DNA of 64,000 nucleotides from Cristatella mucedo (GCA_009760855.2 WPIO01000249.1:64001-128000); one strand, 5' to 3'; shown: positions 42,961-54,834, counted from the first letter of the stretch. A program made the numbers and translations. The notes: generated by a model not told the origin, from the sequence alone.

Positions 42961-44714
42961 ATTAATCGCATCCTAACACAATTCTAGCCTAAAATCGTTA
43001 ACAATGTGCCCTATTTTGACCCTACCGTTTCCACGTGTCGGCTATCGCAGTATATCGTCTCGAATCTCAGCTGTCAAAACTCCATGATTACTAAGGTTAA
43101 GCCTGCTACGAAGAGCTGGAAATCCCTATCCAATTCACTCACTGCAGTTGTTTTTAAGAAGCGATGCAAACGCATCCGTTTATGAAATCCTGTTTAGTGC
43201 ACTTCAATCTGGATTAGTAGGTATTCATTGCTCAGAAACAGCTCTGCTTTATTCTTACCCAGCCAATATGGGTAATACTGATAAGAGGCACTTTTCACTG
43301 CTGATGGTTCTAGTCTTTGTCGGCCAAATGTGACACACCTGAAAATTGAATACTTTCAGGGAACTCTCTACGCGCCTGTTTTTACTGGGACCGTGCGAAA
43401 CTAGTATTAGTCAGACTGCTGCCGTTTCGGGTATACTTGCAAATGCCAGTATTTGATCAATGACCGAATAAAGTCCGAACGGTCCCTCGGGTTTAATCCG
43501 AAGTTAATCCCTATTTATCACTTTCCACATTTTCCTGGCAGTACTACTGATGTCAAGCATGATATTGGCTCTAATGTTCAAACCTATGAAAGGAAGCTAT
43601 TCAATTCCTGCTGGATTTTCAGCCCTGCATTCGAGTTGCCTACTTTGATTGCACCTAGCACCGACAAAGCAGCCCACTAAATCCTGTGGTCTTTTCAAAG
43701 ATAAATGATAATGATGAGACCGGCCCAAGTGCAGCAGGGCAGCCTTAATAAACTCGAAGTCTTGAACCCCACATCTTGGTCAAAAAAGTTTTCTTTTAAG
43801 AAACAATTCAACATTTACCTAACCCTTGCAATAATAAGGTAAATGGTCTTATAATACATGAATATATTAAACCATGTATAAATAACCCCACTTACCAATT
43901 TGCAATCGAAAAAACGTTTCGCTTTTACCCAGATTCTTTGCCGACCGAACTGTGAATCGTTATTTCATTCAGCTAGTCGGAGTCGTTCTCGCTCTCTTCA
44001 GTTTCACATCGCATGCCTTCTTGAACTTTTTGAAGCGAGATGATTGCTTATATTTGCGTCATGTTTTCTTGTTACTACGCAGTATGTCTGAAATCTCTTG
44101 GTTACGCCTATCTTAAATTAATTATTGTTAAAAGCACGAGCTGTATATTTGTTCCTGTGCGGCAGAGATATACGAGACTCAGCATCATCATTTAGAACGT
44201 ATTGATCTCACGAAGAATAAATAGTATCAGTCAGATTCATTCCACGAAATCGCTAGTTTCAATCAAGATACTTGCCGTTGTTCGTATTTCAACACCACTG
44301 CGTTTGCTGCTTTTATCATATCGTTTTCCATTATTTGCAAAATGTTTTTGCAGCAGTTTTCATTTTGAAAATAACATGGCGCTTATTGAATATTTTTATT
44401 TAAGGTCGCACAAAGCATACCTGCAACTTTCCTACATACAGTGGGTCAAATTTACTATTAAAAAATTCAGTCACTGGTAGCAATCGTCTCTTATGCTAGA
44501 ATTATATTCCATAAGTAGCTAATGCGAGCTTTGGCTTTATTTTGTAAAAATTGAATTCGATACCAATCGGAAAGCATGTTTAACAATCAATGCGCATATC
44601 AGTCTGTTTATACAGAGAAAGGAATCTTCTCACCCCGAAATCCTAAGTATTTACTGGGAACGTAAGTATGCAAGTGCAGCGTTTTAGTTAGCTTGCGGCA
44701 GTGAATAATGAAAA
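42961..44714. other. Palindrome-arm sequence with a possible third LINE remnant
   Basis: The plus frame 43148-43333 (61 codons, also open at 51600-51785 minus) resembles the reverse-transcriptase block FQSG..HSTETALL..SLLMLLDLS in order (ALQSGLVGIHCSETALL, FSLLMVLVFV), suggesting an older LINE here termed LINE-C. The rest, including frames 43453-43680 and 44202-44480, is unrecognised. Confidence 0.4.
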
Positions 44715-44835
44715 ACTGTATTTGATTTCCATAGCACCACAAATACTGCGTCTTCATCCAGGCACCCCACATATACACCAGGGTTCGAGCCCATCACCTG
44801 AATCATATAGGTGCGACCCATGGCCTAAAAGAAAA
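44715..44835 (-). mobile_element. SINE-2-like element
   Basis: Minus strand: GTGATGGGCTCGAACCC (B-box side), then GGGTGCCTGGATGAAGACGC..TTGTGGTGCTATGG and T-rich ATTATTC. Copy of 12830-12960. Confidence 0.55.
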
Positions 44836-45084
44836 AAATATATATAAATATACTATATATGCTATATTATATGAATTATATTCTATGAGTTTTACTAGTG
44901 CCTATGGGCATACGAGTGCCGTCCGCAATTAAGCCAATAACGGTTCTACTCAAATGCTGATAAATCTACTTTATTAAGATTATCTGAATGACGCTAGTGT
45001 TTTCTTCAAGTGAAGTGCCGTCCTTGTCAGAAAACCCATATTTGAAAGGAGGAAAATACTTTTCTAGATTCTTATGTATAAGCT

Positions 45085-45195
45085 AATATAATTCGTTTGT
45101 ATAGCACCCCAAGAGAACTTAATCTCTGTTCAGGCGCTTCGCCTATGCCTCGGGGCTTGAGCCCACGACCTCAGCCAGGCCTTAGTCGGGAGCAC
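45085..45195 (-). mobile_element. SINE-2 with well-preserved head and LINE-A tail
   Basis: Minus strand: TTTGATCAAGCGGTTAAGG (tRNA-Leu-like A-box arm), GTGCTCCCGACTAAGG, GAGGTCGTGGGCTCAAGCCC (B box), then GGCGAAGCGCCTGAACAGAG..TTAAGTTCTCTTGGGGTGC and ATACAAACG. The last 50 bases follow the LINE-A 3' hairpin almost base for base. Confidence 0.8.
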
Positions 45196-45199
45196 CTTA

Positions 45200-45789
45200 A
45201 CCGCTTGATCAAACCAGGCCGGATTTCGTTTTATATCTATAACTGTAATTTATATTTTTCGGGGCGGAGAAATTTGTATGATAGTGCAGCATCACTTAAA
45301 GACGATTTCGAAGAGAAGAATTAGTGATAGAAGCAATAAATAAACTTGTTTATTAGGGTCTTTCGTGAAACTGTAATGTTAAGCCTTTTCGATGAAAAGG
45401 GAAATTTTTATATATTCATTAAAATTAAAAAATTCTACGGAATAAACGTTATAAAATTGGTCATCTTTAGAGAAATATTGTGAAGCAGAGTTGCTATGTA
45501 AGCATGGCACCTAAAATAGCTATCCAGAATGGAATGAATTCACTCATCACCAGATAAGGTGTCTATATTTTACAAGATTTAGTTACTCCTCCCTGCGTTT
45601 CGTCTGTCTAATTAGTCCAATAGTATGCGCTTTCTTAAAAGAAATTTAAAGAGTCAATAGCATTCACGGTGCTCCAAACTTCTCAAGTAATGCCGAGCTG
45701 AATGTCACTGCAATCATTTGGAAACTAGAAATGGCCTGTCTTGAGTGCAGATGGGTAAGCGATGCCAAAGGTTGACTAGAAGTGGGTCT
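45200..45789. other. Anonymous sequence between palindrome parts
   Basis: No feature recognised. The left duplicate (around 17322) lacks it. The minus frame 45664-45864 has no known domain. Confidence 0.4.
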
Positions 45790-45999
45790 GAACATTGTGC
45801 CTACATTTATCTCCGTCGAGGATAGTATAAATTTTGGCATGGCCACGCCCATAATGTAGGTCAACCCAAGCCGTACTCACACCACTCCGCCCGGCCAACT
45901 GGAGCGCTCTGCATACCAGCTCGTTAGACACTGCATCCCGGCTCTATCAGCTAGCTAAGCTCAGTTTAAATGCAACGGGTAAGCTGTGGTCGTATTATT

Positions 46000-46165
46000 A
46001 GCCGATTGAACAGCCTTTTTGTATAGCGACAGAAAAACCTTTAGGCTATCACGTCAGGCTTTGACCACCACTGGCAGTGGCAATAAGAAATTGCCTAACC
46101 CAGAAATCGTAACTACGAAATCGGGACCGAAGTCACGAAATGCATCCACCTCAACTAGTGTGCCA
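46000..46165 (-). mobile_element. SINE-1, diverged
   Basis: Mirror copy of 16985-17160. TGGCACACTAGTTGAGGTGG and the degraded B-box region are preserved on the minus strand. Confidence 0.75.
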
Positions 46166-46199
46166 TCATGAATGACCTGCATAGCCCTGCAGCAAATCA

Positions 46200-46600
46200 C
46201 GTTTAACTTGTGCTTCCTCCTGTTGGCACGCTATCATCTCCCACTCTCTCTCTCTCTCTCCTCTCCAGGAGTTCCGGAGCTGCTCTCACGAAGGCTGACG
46301 CCACATCCGTATTTACGCTCGCTCACTTTCGTTGCCTGCAAATGATACAATACAGCCGTCGCCATCATTACCACTGCTGGCCCATGGGGGCAATGCTAAT
46401 CCTAGCCGTGCAGCTATGGCCAACGAGCCCCTACAATATTATCTGACTAGGAGTCGTTCACAGGTCACCATGCTCGGTACAGTTTGCTGCTATCGTACTG
46501 AATACTGCAATCAGCTGGAAGCGATTTCTGCCCTCTGGCATCAAGAAGTACCAAAAGTGTGTTCGCTGTGCTGAATGTATTGCAGACGAGCATATTTTTA
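46200..46600 (+). CDS. Unrecognised small frames, one Cys-rich (80 codons)
   Basis: 46332-46574 is open for 80 codons and ends with TVCCYRTEYCNQ, then ALWHQEVPKVCSLC, giving five cysteines in its last 34 residues. An overlapping frame (46210-46446) is also open. At 46240-46270 a CT-rich tract ends in CTCCAG before GAGTTCC, a good 3' splice site. The left copy (16536-16819, minus) has the same residues split between frames by extra bases. It could be a terminal exon of a small gene convergent with the peptide gene. Confidence 0.28.
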
Positions 46601-46819
46601 TAACCAGCCAGCTAGTTCAAATTGATCTCTATTTTTTGTTTTCCTCAATTACCTCATTTTATCGAGAATTGTAGCTCTACACTGCCAAAATGCAATAGAA
46701 ATGCGTAATTTGACGACAATTTATTGCAATTAATAGGTCTGAAACTTGTACGTTTTGCTGTATAGCTGAGTTTCAGGTATTGTCACCTACTGGTTCGAAT
46801 TTGTCAGCACGTTGACAAG

Positions 46820-49118
46820 CTATGGAAACAATTTGAGACCCAACTTCGCTAAAAGTCCAAGCAATCTCTTGTTTTCTTCGTAATCTGAAACGAGAGGAGA
46901 ATTAAGACTGTATTAAGTAATCTATCCAGGTGTAAAAATCACTAAATTAAATCATAGAACAACTTCTCGTTTAACCGGTATTGCGTTCTATGTGATTACC
47001 AGTGAAAACCTCTTTCATTTCCTCTTCCAACTCAGGGCTCAGGTCGGCAGTTTCCTGCAAACTCTGAAATTGAGATAATTTGCGAAAGTCAATCATGGTT
47101 TGATATGATCAATCAATAGACATTGTATGAAAAATGAAACGATATGTTTCGGGTTCTGGGTTCACGAAAAATTTGTTTTCAGCTTTACCGTAGCTAGCTG
47201 CAAGCAAGTCCATAATGAAAATGATAATGCATTTAACGTAGCACCCTCAGCTAACTGAATCTCTCCCTAGGCACTTTTCATTTTCTTTAAGGAAAGCGCG
47301 ATAAAAAAGTTAGTAATCGCACTTGAATAAACTGTGGGAATAGCATGGTTCGGGGTGAAATGCACAGGCTTCGCATGCTAGTACGGTTAGTGGCAGCATG
47401 CCCAGTGTAAGCGAACATGAGCACATACAGGACAAATCGCTCGGACCCACTAAATGCTGTCCAAACTACATGCGTTTTTTGTTTCTTTTTAAATGTGGAA
47501 AAGTTAGGCGATGTAGTGACGCAAGTCGGCAGCGAGTTCCATGCTCTTGGAGCCCACAAACTAAAGGCATGGCCTTCAAAGGATTTTAGATTTCCAAGAG
47601 GTACACTGAAGGAGTTAGATTCCCAATGGCGTGTGGAGTGAGGCTTTGCCTGGTGGGGCCGTCGACCTGATAGGTTTGCTGAAGCCAAAAAGCAAGGGAT
47701 CTAAAAGTGAGTGACAAAACCTTGAAGTCGATGCATTGCTCGACTGGGAGCTAGTGCAGGTCTTCGAGAAGAGGTGTGGTTGGGCAACTACGATGCTCAC
47801 GACTGACAAGCCTAGATGCAGAGTTCTGCACTAGCTGTAAGCGCCTGATTGCACAAACCAGTAGACCAGCAAGCAGTGAGTTACACAAGTCAAGACGGAA
47901 CGTCAGAAATGCATGGACCATCTTAGATGTGGAATCCCTATCTAAACAAGCCCAAATTATTTTAGTCAAGGTTACCATCTGAAAGTAGGCATGCTTGACT
48001 GTGGAGCTGATGTGGTTGCTTAAAGAAAGGTCACTTTGGAGCATGACGGTTCTGTTTTGTGTAGATTCAAGGGGAGATATGCTGGCAGAACTGATTTTGA
48101 GCGTTATCCTTCACAACTGAATTTCACCTGCACAGAAGTGAAAGCCTAGACTGTACTTGGCAGTGCAATCGCCAAGAGAGAGAGAGAGTATAAATCATGA
48201 AATAATTGAGACCAAGCAAAGATCCCTAAGGTAGCTCATACTACAGACGTTCTTCGTACGATCTTTTTCCGTTCACATCAGTTCTCTAGAGTCTTACACG
48301 TAGATAGCACCAGAACCATCACCATTGCCATGCAGTGCCAGTTATGTCTAGGGGAGATGAGATTATCGAAAGCTGCCAGAACATTGAGTGAAGCAAGCAA
48401 AGATACTCTTCCTAAGTCGGTATTTATAAGTAGGTCATTATACACGTGAAGCAATGCTGATTCTATGGAGTGATTAGCTCTAAAACCAGACTTGAACTTA
48501 AAACGTAGTTTTAATATACGATTTCAGTTGGTTTGCCACGATTCGTTCCAGTATCTTTGATAGAAACGGTAGAATGGGGACTCTGCTGAAGGTGCTCTTG
48601 TTCTCTTAGTCTAGTGTCGCATTCTTAAGTAGTGGCTTAACTACAGCCCATTGAAATTTGCTTGGACATGACCTCAGATTAATGAGATATTAATGATATT
48701 ATTTATGCATGACAGCAGCAGATCTATACACCGTAGAAGCAGGACAGTGGGAATAGGGTTCAGAGAAGCAGTTGTCATTTTTGATTGGCATATGAACTTC
48801 AGAATTAGGTCACTAGTGACTTCCTTGAATGGCATTGAGGTTCTGTAAAAAATTGAGGGCCGGAATTCCATGTGGGCGGCTGCCAATTTAGAGACGGACT
48901 TCCTGATCTTATCTATGTTATTGACAAAGAAGCTAGACATGGAATCAGCTAGATCATTACGGCGATCACTAAGTAAGAAGCTTACCTGAGAGCCTCGGTC
49001 AACATATCTTACTGTCCGTAAACGATAATTTAATTTGACATGGCTCATATCAACTTACTGCAGACGACACCAGACTGATCATCAGTACGGCGACAATGGC
49101 GAAAGCTGTAGTCTTCAT
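46820..49118 (-). CDS. Second copy of the secreted peptide gene (inverted duplicate)
   Basis: Exon 1 (49059-49118) is identical to the left copy over its whole length, including the GTAAGT donor. Exon 2 is 47000-47054 with acceptor TTTGCAG and the consensus-like donor GTAATC. It has one T fewer than the left copy, so it ends in phase 1. Exon 3 starts at 46884 after TCGTTTCAG. In the phase set by exon 2 it gives a short Leu/Lys/Gly-rich C-terminus (RLLGLLAKLGLKLFP) preceded by Lys-Arg, a typical prohormone cleavage pair, and stops with TAG at 46820. In the phase used by the left copy it would stop early. The AATAAA hexamer lies near 46720. The same LINE-A interrupts intron 1. The agreement of donor, acceptor and a dibasic site makes this the more coherent of the two gene models. 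Confidence 0.5.
47215..49048 (-). mobile_element. LINE-A copy inside intron 1 of the second peptide gene
   Basis: Minus-strand 3' end at 47215-47290 (hairpin CACCCTCAGCTAACTGAATCTCTCCC). C-terminal domain in 47287-47688 (NLKSFEGHAFSLWAPRAWNSLP). Post-YADD sequence in 47751-48044 (SDLSLSNHISSTVKHAYF). Linker region in 48674-49048 (SFLLSDRRNDLADS, FFVNNIDKIRKS, SLNPIPTVLLLRCIDLLL). Mirror of 14043-15905 and somewhat better preserved. Confidence 0.88.
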
Positions 49119-49716
49119 TCTTCTTAAATTTTATCACAGGACTTAGATATCCTCCTTGTCAAGAAAACAGCCACCCAAAATGTTTCATACAATCGCGTAG
49201 GCTAGTTGACTTTCGCAATTTCGGTTGTAAAGTTTAATTGTTTAAATGGCAAGGAAACCGGTAATTTACAAGTTTGGGGAGAGGACTGCGATTGAGGAAT
49301 TACAATTAGCATCGTAGTAGTGTTTTGAAGTGGTAGCGATTGCAATAGCTTATGAATTTATCGCTAAGCGCCATTCCTGAGAACGGCCGATTTCAGCTAT
49401 AATTATCAGTGCACCTCAGGAAAACCTTATACCTGAATGGAGCACATTCAATTTTGTGCAAATTTCATTCGTAAGCATGCACAGGCAAAGGATTTTCCGG
49501 AAAGAATGACAGTAAATAATTTAAATTAAAAGCCAGTCCCTGATAGGTTGGTACAGTCAGAATCAATGCAATCACCTCAAAGCTTGTGGTTAGCTAGATA
49601 GCTGTAGACTGTAAAGACAAATCTCGTTTTGGAGCACGATTTAGTAGCCAGCTAACTGACACACACACACCGTTTGACAGGCCGAACAACACCCAACTGT
49701 GATACTTTTCCTCTAG

Positions 49717-50007
49717 ATGAGGAGGTTCTCATTTAGAGCAACTCACCCTTTGCTGGGATATCAAGACGGAACTGCACTAATCTACGACTGCGTTGCTGTT
49801 AATATACTACTGGCTATACGGTTAGTAACTATTTATTACGTCTTTAGATTAACTGACTGCTTAGCTAAGTTCTGCGAAAGCCACGGAGTTACGAGAAAAA
49901 GAAAGCTTTGCCTACTGTTTGTATCAGATGGCCAGGTGCCAGCAGATGTACGTCAATGTCTGCTCGATTTCCCTGAGCGTATTTTTAACTGTGGATTTTC
50001 TTGGTAA
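49717..50007 (+). CDS. Unrecognised 96-codon open frame
   Basis: The C-terminal part (KLCLLFVSDGQ, PADVRQCLLDFPERIF) is also encoded, apart from one residue, by the minus strand of the left duplicate near 13085-13180. The N-terminal part is broken there. No domain is known to me. It could be a diverged exon or a frame kept open by chance since duplication. Confidence 0.22.
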   Translation: MRRFSFRATHPLLGYQDGTALIYDCVAVNILLAIRLVTIYYVFRLTDCLAKFCESHGVTRKRKLCLLFVSDGQVPADVRQCLLDFPERIFNCGFSW

Positions 50008-50099
50008 CAGTGGCTCTGAAATCATAAAAGCATAGAACTTCTGACACATTATTCTTAGCAAAAAGAATTACAGACTGCTTTGGTGCAGGGATAAGAGGG

Positions 50100-50260
50100 T
50101 GCACCTTTAAACACCGTGGTCAAGGTCCCGCCTATATGATTCAGGTGATGGGCTCGAACCCTGCTGTATATGTGGGGTGCCTTGATGAAGACTCAGTATT
50201 TGTGGTGCTATGGAAAGTGAATACATTTTTTTATTATTTACTGCCGTAAGCTTATTAAGG
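50100..50260 (+). mobile_element. SINE-2-like element
   Basis: GCACCTTTAAACACCGTGG (head), GTGATGGGCTCGAACCC (B-box side), GGGGTGCCTTGATGAAGACTCAG..GTGGTGCTATGG, then a T-rich ATTATT end. Inverted copy of 12830-12960 and 44715-44835. Confidence 0.55.
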
Positions 50261-51369
50261 CGCTTCTATTTGCATACTATCGTTCCCAGTGAATACTTAG
50301 GCTTACGTGGTGAGCAGATTCCCCTTTCTCTCCATAAATAGACTCATATACGCATTGTTAAACATGCTTTTCGATTGGTATCGAATTCAATTTTTATAAA
50401 CTAAAGCCTAAACTCGCATTAGCTACTTATGGAATATAATTCTAGCATGCGAGACTATTATTACCCGTGACTGAATTTTGTAGTACTAAATTTGACCCAC
50501 TGTATGTAGGAAAGTAACAATTATGTTTTGTGCGACCTTAAATAAAAGATAAGCGCCAGGTTATTATCAAAATGAAAACTGCTGTAAAAACATTTTACAA
50601 ATAATGGAAAACGATATGATCAAAGCAGCAAACGCAGTGGTCTTGAAATACGAACAATGGCAAGTATCTTGATTGAAACTAGCGATTTCGTGGAATGAAT
50701 CTGACTGATACTATTTATTCTTTGTGAGATCAATACGTTCTAAATGATGATGCTGAGTCTCGTATATCTCTGCCGCAAAGGAACAAATATACAGCTCGTG
50801 CTCCTAAAAATAATTAATTTAAGATATGTATAACCAAGAGATTTTAGACATGCTACGCAGTAACAAGAAAACGTGATGCAAATATAAGCAATCATCTTTC
50901 TTCAAAGAGTTCAAGAAGGCATGCAATATGAAACTAAAGAGGGCGAGAATGACTCTGACGAGTTGAATGAAATAACAATTCACAGTTCGGTCGGCAAAGA
51001 ATCTTGGGAAAAGCAAAACGTTTTTTTAATTACAAATTGGTAAGAGGGTTATTCATACATGGTTAATATATTCATATATTTTAAGACCATTTACCTTAAT
51101 ATTGCAAAGGTAAGGTCAATGGGGACTTGTTTCTTAAAAGAAAACTTTATTGACCAAGATGTGGGGTTCAAGACTTTGAGTTTATTACGGCTACCCTGCT
51201 GCACATGGGCTGGTCTCATCATCATCATTTATCTTTAAAAAGACAATAGGTTTCAGTGGGCTAATTTGTCTGTGCTAGGTGCAATCAAAGTAGGCAACTC
51301 GAATGCAGGGCTGATAATCCAGCAGGAATTGAACAGCTTCCTTTCATATGAGTGAACACTAGAGCCAAT
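50261..51369. other. Palindrome-arm sequence without recognised gene
   Basis: Inverted copy of about 43700-44700. Frame 50819-51016 (minus) is hydrophobic but matches nothing known and is not open in the partner arm. Confidence 0.4.
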
Positions 51370-51785
51370 ATCATGTTTGACATCAGTAGTAGTGCCAGGA
51401 AAATGTGGATGGTGATTAATAGGGATAAACCTAGGATTAAACCCAAGGGAGCGTTCAGTCTTTATTCAGTCATTGATCACATAAAGGCATTTGCAAGTAT
51501 ACCCGAAACGGCAGCAGTCTGACTAATACTAGTTTCGCACGGTCCCAGTAAAAACAGGCGCGTAGAGAGTTCCCTGAAAGTATTCAATTTTCAGGTGTGT
51601 CACATTTGGCCGACAAAGACTAGAACCATCAGCAGTGAGAAGTGACTCTTATCAGTATTACCCATATTGGTCGGGTAAGAATGAAGCAGAGCTGTTTCTG
51701 AGCAATGAATACCTACTAATCCCGATTGAAATGCACTAAACAGGATTTCATAAACGGATGCGTTTGCATCGCTTCTTAGAAACAA
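51370..51785 (-). mobile_element. LINE-C-like reverse-transcriptase remnant
   Basis: The minus frame 51600-51785 encodes the same 61 residues as 43148-43333 with four substitutions. The resemblance to LINE reverse-transcriptase block order (FQSG..SETALL..FSLLMVL) is weak, and no catalytic motif is left. Confidence 0.35.
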
Positions 51786-52079
51786 CTGCAGTGAGTGAAT
51801 TGGATAGGGATTTCCAGCTCTTCGTAGCAGGCTTAACCTTAGTAATCATGGAGTTTTGACAGCTGAGATTCGAGACGATATACTGCGACAGCCGACACGT
51901 GGAAACAGTAGGGTCAATATTGGGCACATTGTTAATGATTTTAGGCTAGAATTGTGTTAGGATGCAATTAATGTCAACCATTACCACACTAAAACTACAT
52001 ACAATTGTAAAGAATATACTGGCTACACAACTTTATCAATAAATAGAAAATATAAAAAGTCTCGAATACGTTATAAAGG

Positions 52080-53645
52080 CTGCTGACGGTCGAGAAGACT
52101 TTTTCAGCAATGCGGCAGATTTATTTAGTTTCCCTCCTTCCTTTTTTATTGTCAAAGATTATTGAAAAGAATTGTCACTAAGCAGCTGGTTGAACGTACT
52201 TAAAAGAAAGAAATGTCAGAAACATTTCAATCAGGATTTAAAAGGCAGCACTCCACTGAAAATGCTCTCCTCCATGTTAACAATGACATTCTACGTGGCA
52301 ACGATGACGGCAACGTCACTGCCCTAGCTCTACTAGATCTATCCGCTGCCTCCGACACTGTTGATCAAAATCTTCTACTTGAACGATTGAGAACAACGAC
52401 AGATGTGGCTGACGTGGTACTGGCATGGTTTTAATTAGTAAATTTCTGACCATGTTCAATCCGTGTCGTATGGGGGTCAGGTCTCACACACGAGACGGGT
52501 CACCTGTGGAGTTCCTCAAGGGTCCGTCATCGGTTCCTTGCTGTTCTTCATTTACTTGACCTCTATGAAAACTTATTAAAAACAATGAAACAGGATAACA
52601 CTTGTATGCGGACGATAGTCAGCTGTATTTGTTATTCAAACCGTTGGAATCTGTTGCAGCAACCGATAAACTGAAAGCTTGCCTCGCCGAAATTTGATCC
52701 TGGATGTCGGACAATTTCTTGAAAATAATGACTTAATGACAATAAAACTGAACTGCTGCTCATAGCACACACTAAGCGTGTGGCTGGATTAAAACGCGTT
52801 GCTCTTCTAATAGGTGATCCTGTTGTGGGACCATCATCAAGTTCTCAAAATTTAGGTGTACTTTTTGACAGCTGCTTAATTTTTAAATTTTAGTTTTAGA
52901 ATACTGCTTCTACAGCTAGCCATCACGTCCAATCCCTATTTAAGGTTCGGAGCTTTCTCCCACAGTGGCTTGCAAAGAATTTAACTAGCTCCTTACTTCT
53001 GTGTTGGCTTGACTGATGGCTGAAGCGTGCAGACCCCTGCAGCTGGCTATAAATATGGCAGCAACACTAGTCTTCAAGTCTTAGAGGTTTGAGCACATGT
53101 CTCCTTTGTTATAAGAGCTAGGATGGATGCCGGTAGAGCAAGGGATACCGAGCAAAGTTCTTACGCTGACCGACAAGGCCCGCCACGGCTTTGCTCCTTC
53201 ATACCTAGCTGAACAGCTGCACCAGTTTATGCCTTTTCGTGCCCTCAGGTCCCGCGTGGACAATAAATTTGCTGTTCATTTCCTACGCTTACAGACCGTT
53301 GGCGACAGAAGCTTTAGCTCTAAAGGTAGCTGACTGTGGAACTCCCTTCCACAATTCTTACGCCACGACAATTACTCTATCGCTGCCGACTATCACTCAT
53401 CCTTTTCAACGGTTCTGAGCTGCATATTCTGTGCTACTCACTACGTCAACTGCTTTCCTGACTCGGCTATGCTTCTCACTTTCTCTTTTTGTTTTCGTGA
53501 GACGAAGTCCGTTTGCCACCGAATTCGCACAGAAAGGCGCATTGGCTGAGAGTGGGCTATACAAAACTTTCCTGCGTAACACCCACATAGTCTGTACGGC
53601 TTTGTTGAGTTACAGACGGAGATACATTACATTAGATTACATTAC
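52080..53645 (+). mobile_element. LINE-B copy, most continuous in the window
   Basis: From about 52100: IVKDYWKELSLSSWL-type block, open frame 52213-52434 with FQSGFKRQHSTENALLHVNN and ALALLDLSAASDTVDQNLLLERL. Then degraded GVPQGS (52500-52530) and YADD regions, GDPVVGPSSSSQNLGVLFDSC (~52815-52875), and the C-terminal frame 53127-53333 (GIPSKVLTLTDKARHGFAPSYLAEQLHQF). The 3' terminus is GAGTTACAGACGGAGATACATT with CATT repeats ending near 53645. Stops and frameshifts are present. 5'-truncated. Confidence 0.85.
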
Positions 53646-53989
53646 AGTACGTTCTTTGTGGAACATTACGCTGCCATGCAAGTTTGGAATTTTGCGAGGA
53701 GACTGTGCTGCGAGTCAGAAAAAAGGGTAAATGTTGAGAGGCGGTGTACGTAAGAGGCGTCAGAAGAGAGGAAGAGACAACGTGCCTTGGTCACGTGGTC
53801 CACTCCCCGTGACAATTGTAACCGGTCAGACGAAAGATAGGCTGTTATTTTCAAACATGGGTTTTCGTTTACTCCATTTCCGTGGCTGCTAGTCCAGAAA
53901 CAAGATGATATAGACAATTACGAGGTCAACGATAGAATTAGCCGTCCACGGTCACGACGGATTTAGCCGGCTGCTTTGCCTACTGCTTC
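53646..53989. other. Repeated non-coding block (inverted copy of 11111-11460)
   Basis: Same anonymous block that follows LINE-B in the other copies. One of the two CACGTG motifs is mutated here (CGTGCCTTGGTCACGTGG). Confidence 0.5.
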
Positions 53990-54828
53990 GCACTTTTTGA
54001 TAGTTGAGGAGAGAAAGATTACATGATAAAAATAAAAGTAAAATGACTGCATAGCGCCGTCGGAAAACTCAATCTCTCTCTAAGCACTTTGCATTTTCTT
54101 TAAAGGAAAAGTGACTGAACAGTTGGTTGTTGACATGCTCAACAAGTTTACAAGGCAACAAGCATTACGTGGTTAGAGGTTACACGCAAAGGGTCAGCAT
54201 GAAAATGTGATTACTGGCAGCATGCTAAAAACCAGCACACATAAACATGCTGAGGATGGATTATATTTACTCACTAAACGATGTGATAAATGAACACGTT
54301 TTAGCTTCTTTTAAATGTTATCATGAAGTGCCTTGATAGAGATTAAGTTCTCTAAGGCGCTATACCAAATTTAATAATAATTATAATATTATTATGTCCT
54401 TGCATCAAATGTGATGTGTTTTTAATTACCTATACCTCGCACAAACCTCAAATCCAATGGGGACCGTGCCTTTAGTTCGTACCCACTCAAAGCCTAGAAC
54501 TCTTTTTCGACTTGCACTACGACATCTCCTGACTTGACCACGTTGAAAAAGAAACTAAAAAGCACCTATTTATTACAGCATTTAGTCGGTCCATGTGATT
54601 CGTCCTTCATGTGCTTCAGTGTGCTGACGCTTTGCATGCTGCAAATAACGACACTTGCATGCTGACATTGTGCATGTCATCCGAATTATGCTATTCTTGT
54701 TGTTTATTAAGCAATGCTCCACTGACCATTCGATCGTGTTTTCTCTGCAGCTAATGTAAAGCGCCTAAAGAGAGATTGAGTTCTCTGAGGTCACTTTATA
54801 AAGTATATTATTATTATTACTATTATTA
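53990..54828. mobile_element. Cluster of LINE-A 3' fragments
   Basis: A minus tail and 3' UTR at 54035-54200, a plus fragment with tail at 54240-54400, and a plus C-terminal/3' UTR fragment at 54425-54828 with hairpin AAAGCGCCTAAAGAGAGATTGAG and ATTATTATTACTATTATT. Direct counterpart of 17330-17985. Confidence 0.75.
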
Positions 54829-54834
54829 TGTCAG

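Larger units (their letters stand above)
39590..44835. repeat. Left arm of a 5 kb palindrome with 50095-54890
   Basis: Inverted relative to 50095-54890 through LINE-A pieces, LINE-B (41040-42960 versus 52080-53650), the LINE-C-like frame (43148-43333 versus 51600-51785) and the SINE-2-like element (44715-44835 versus 50100-50260). 39590-42130 is also a direct copy of 10010-12565. A LINE-A 3' piece at 42262-42475 is present only in this arm, so it inserted after duplication. Confidence 0.87.
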
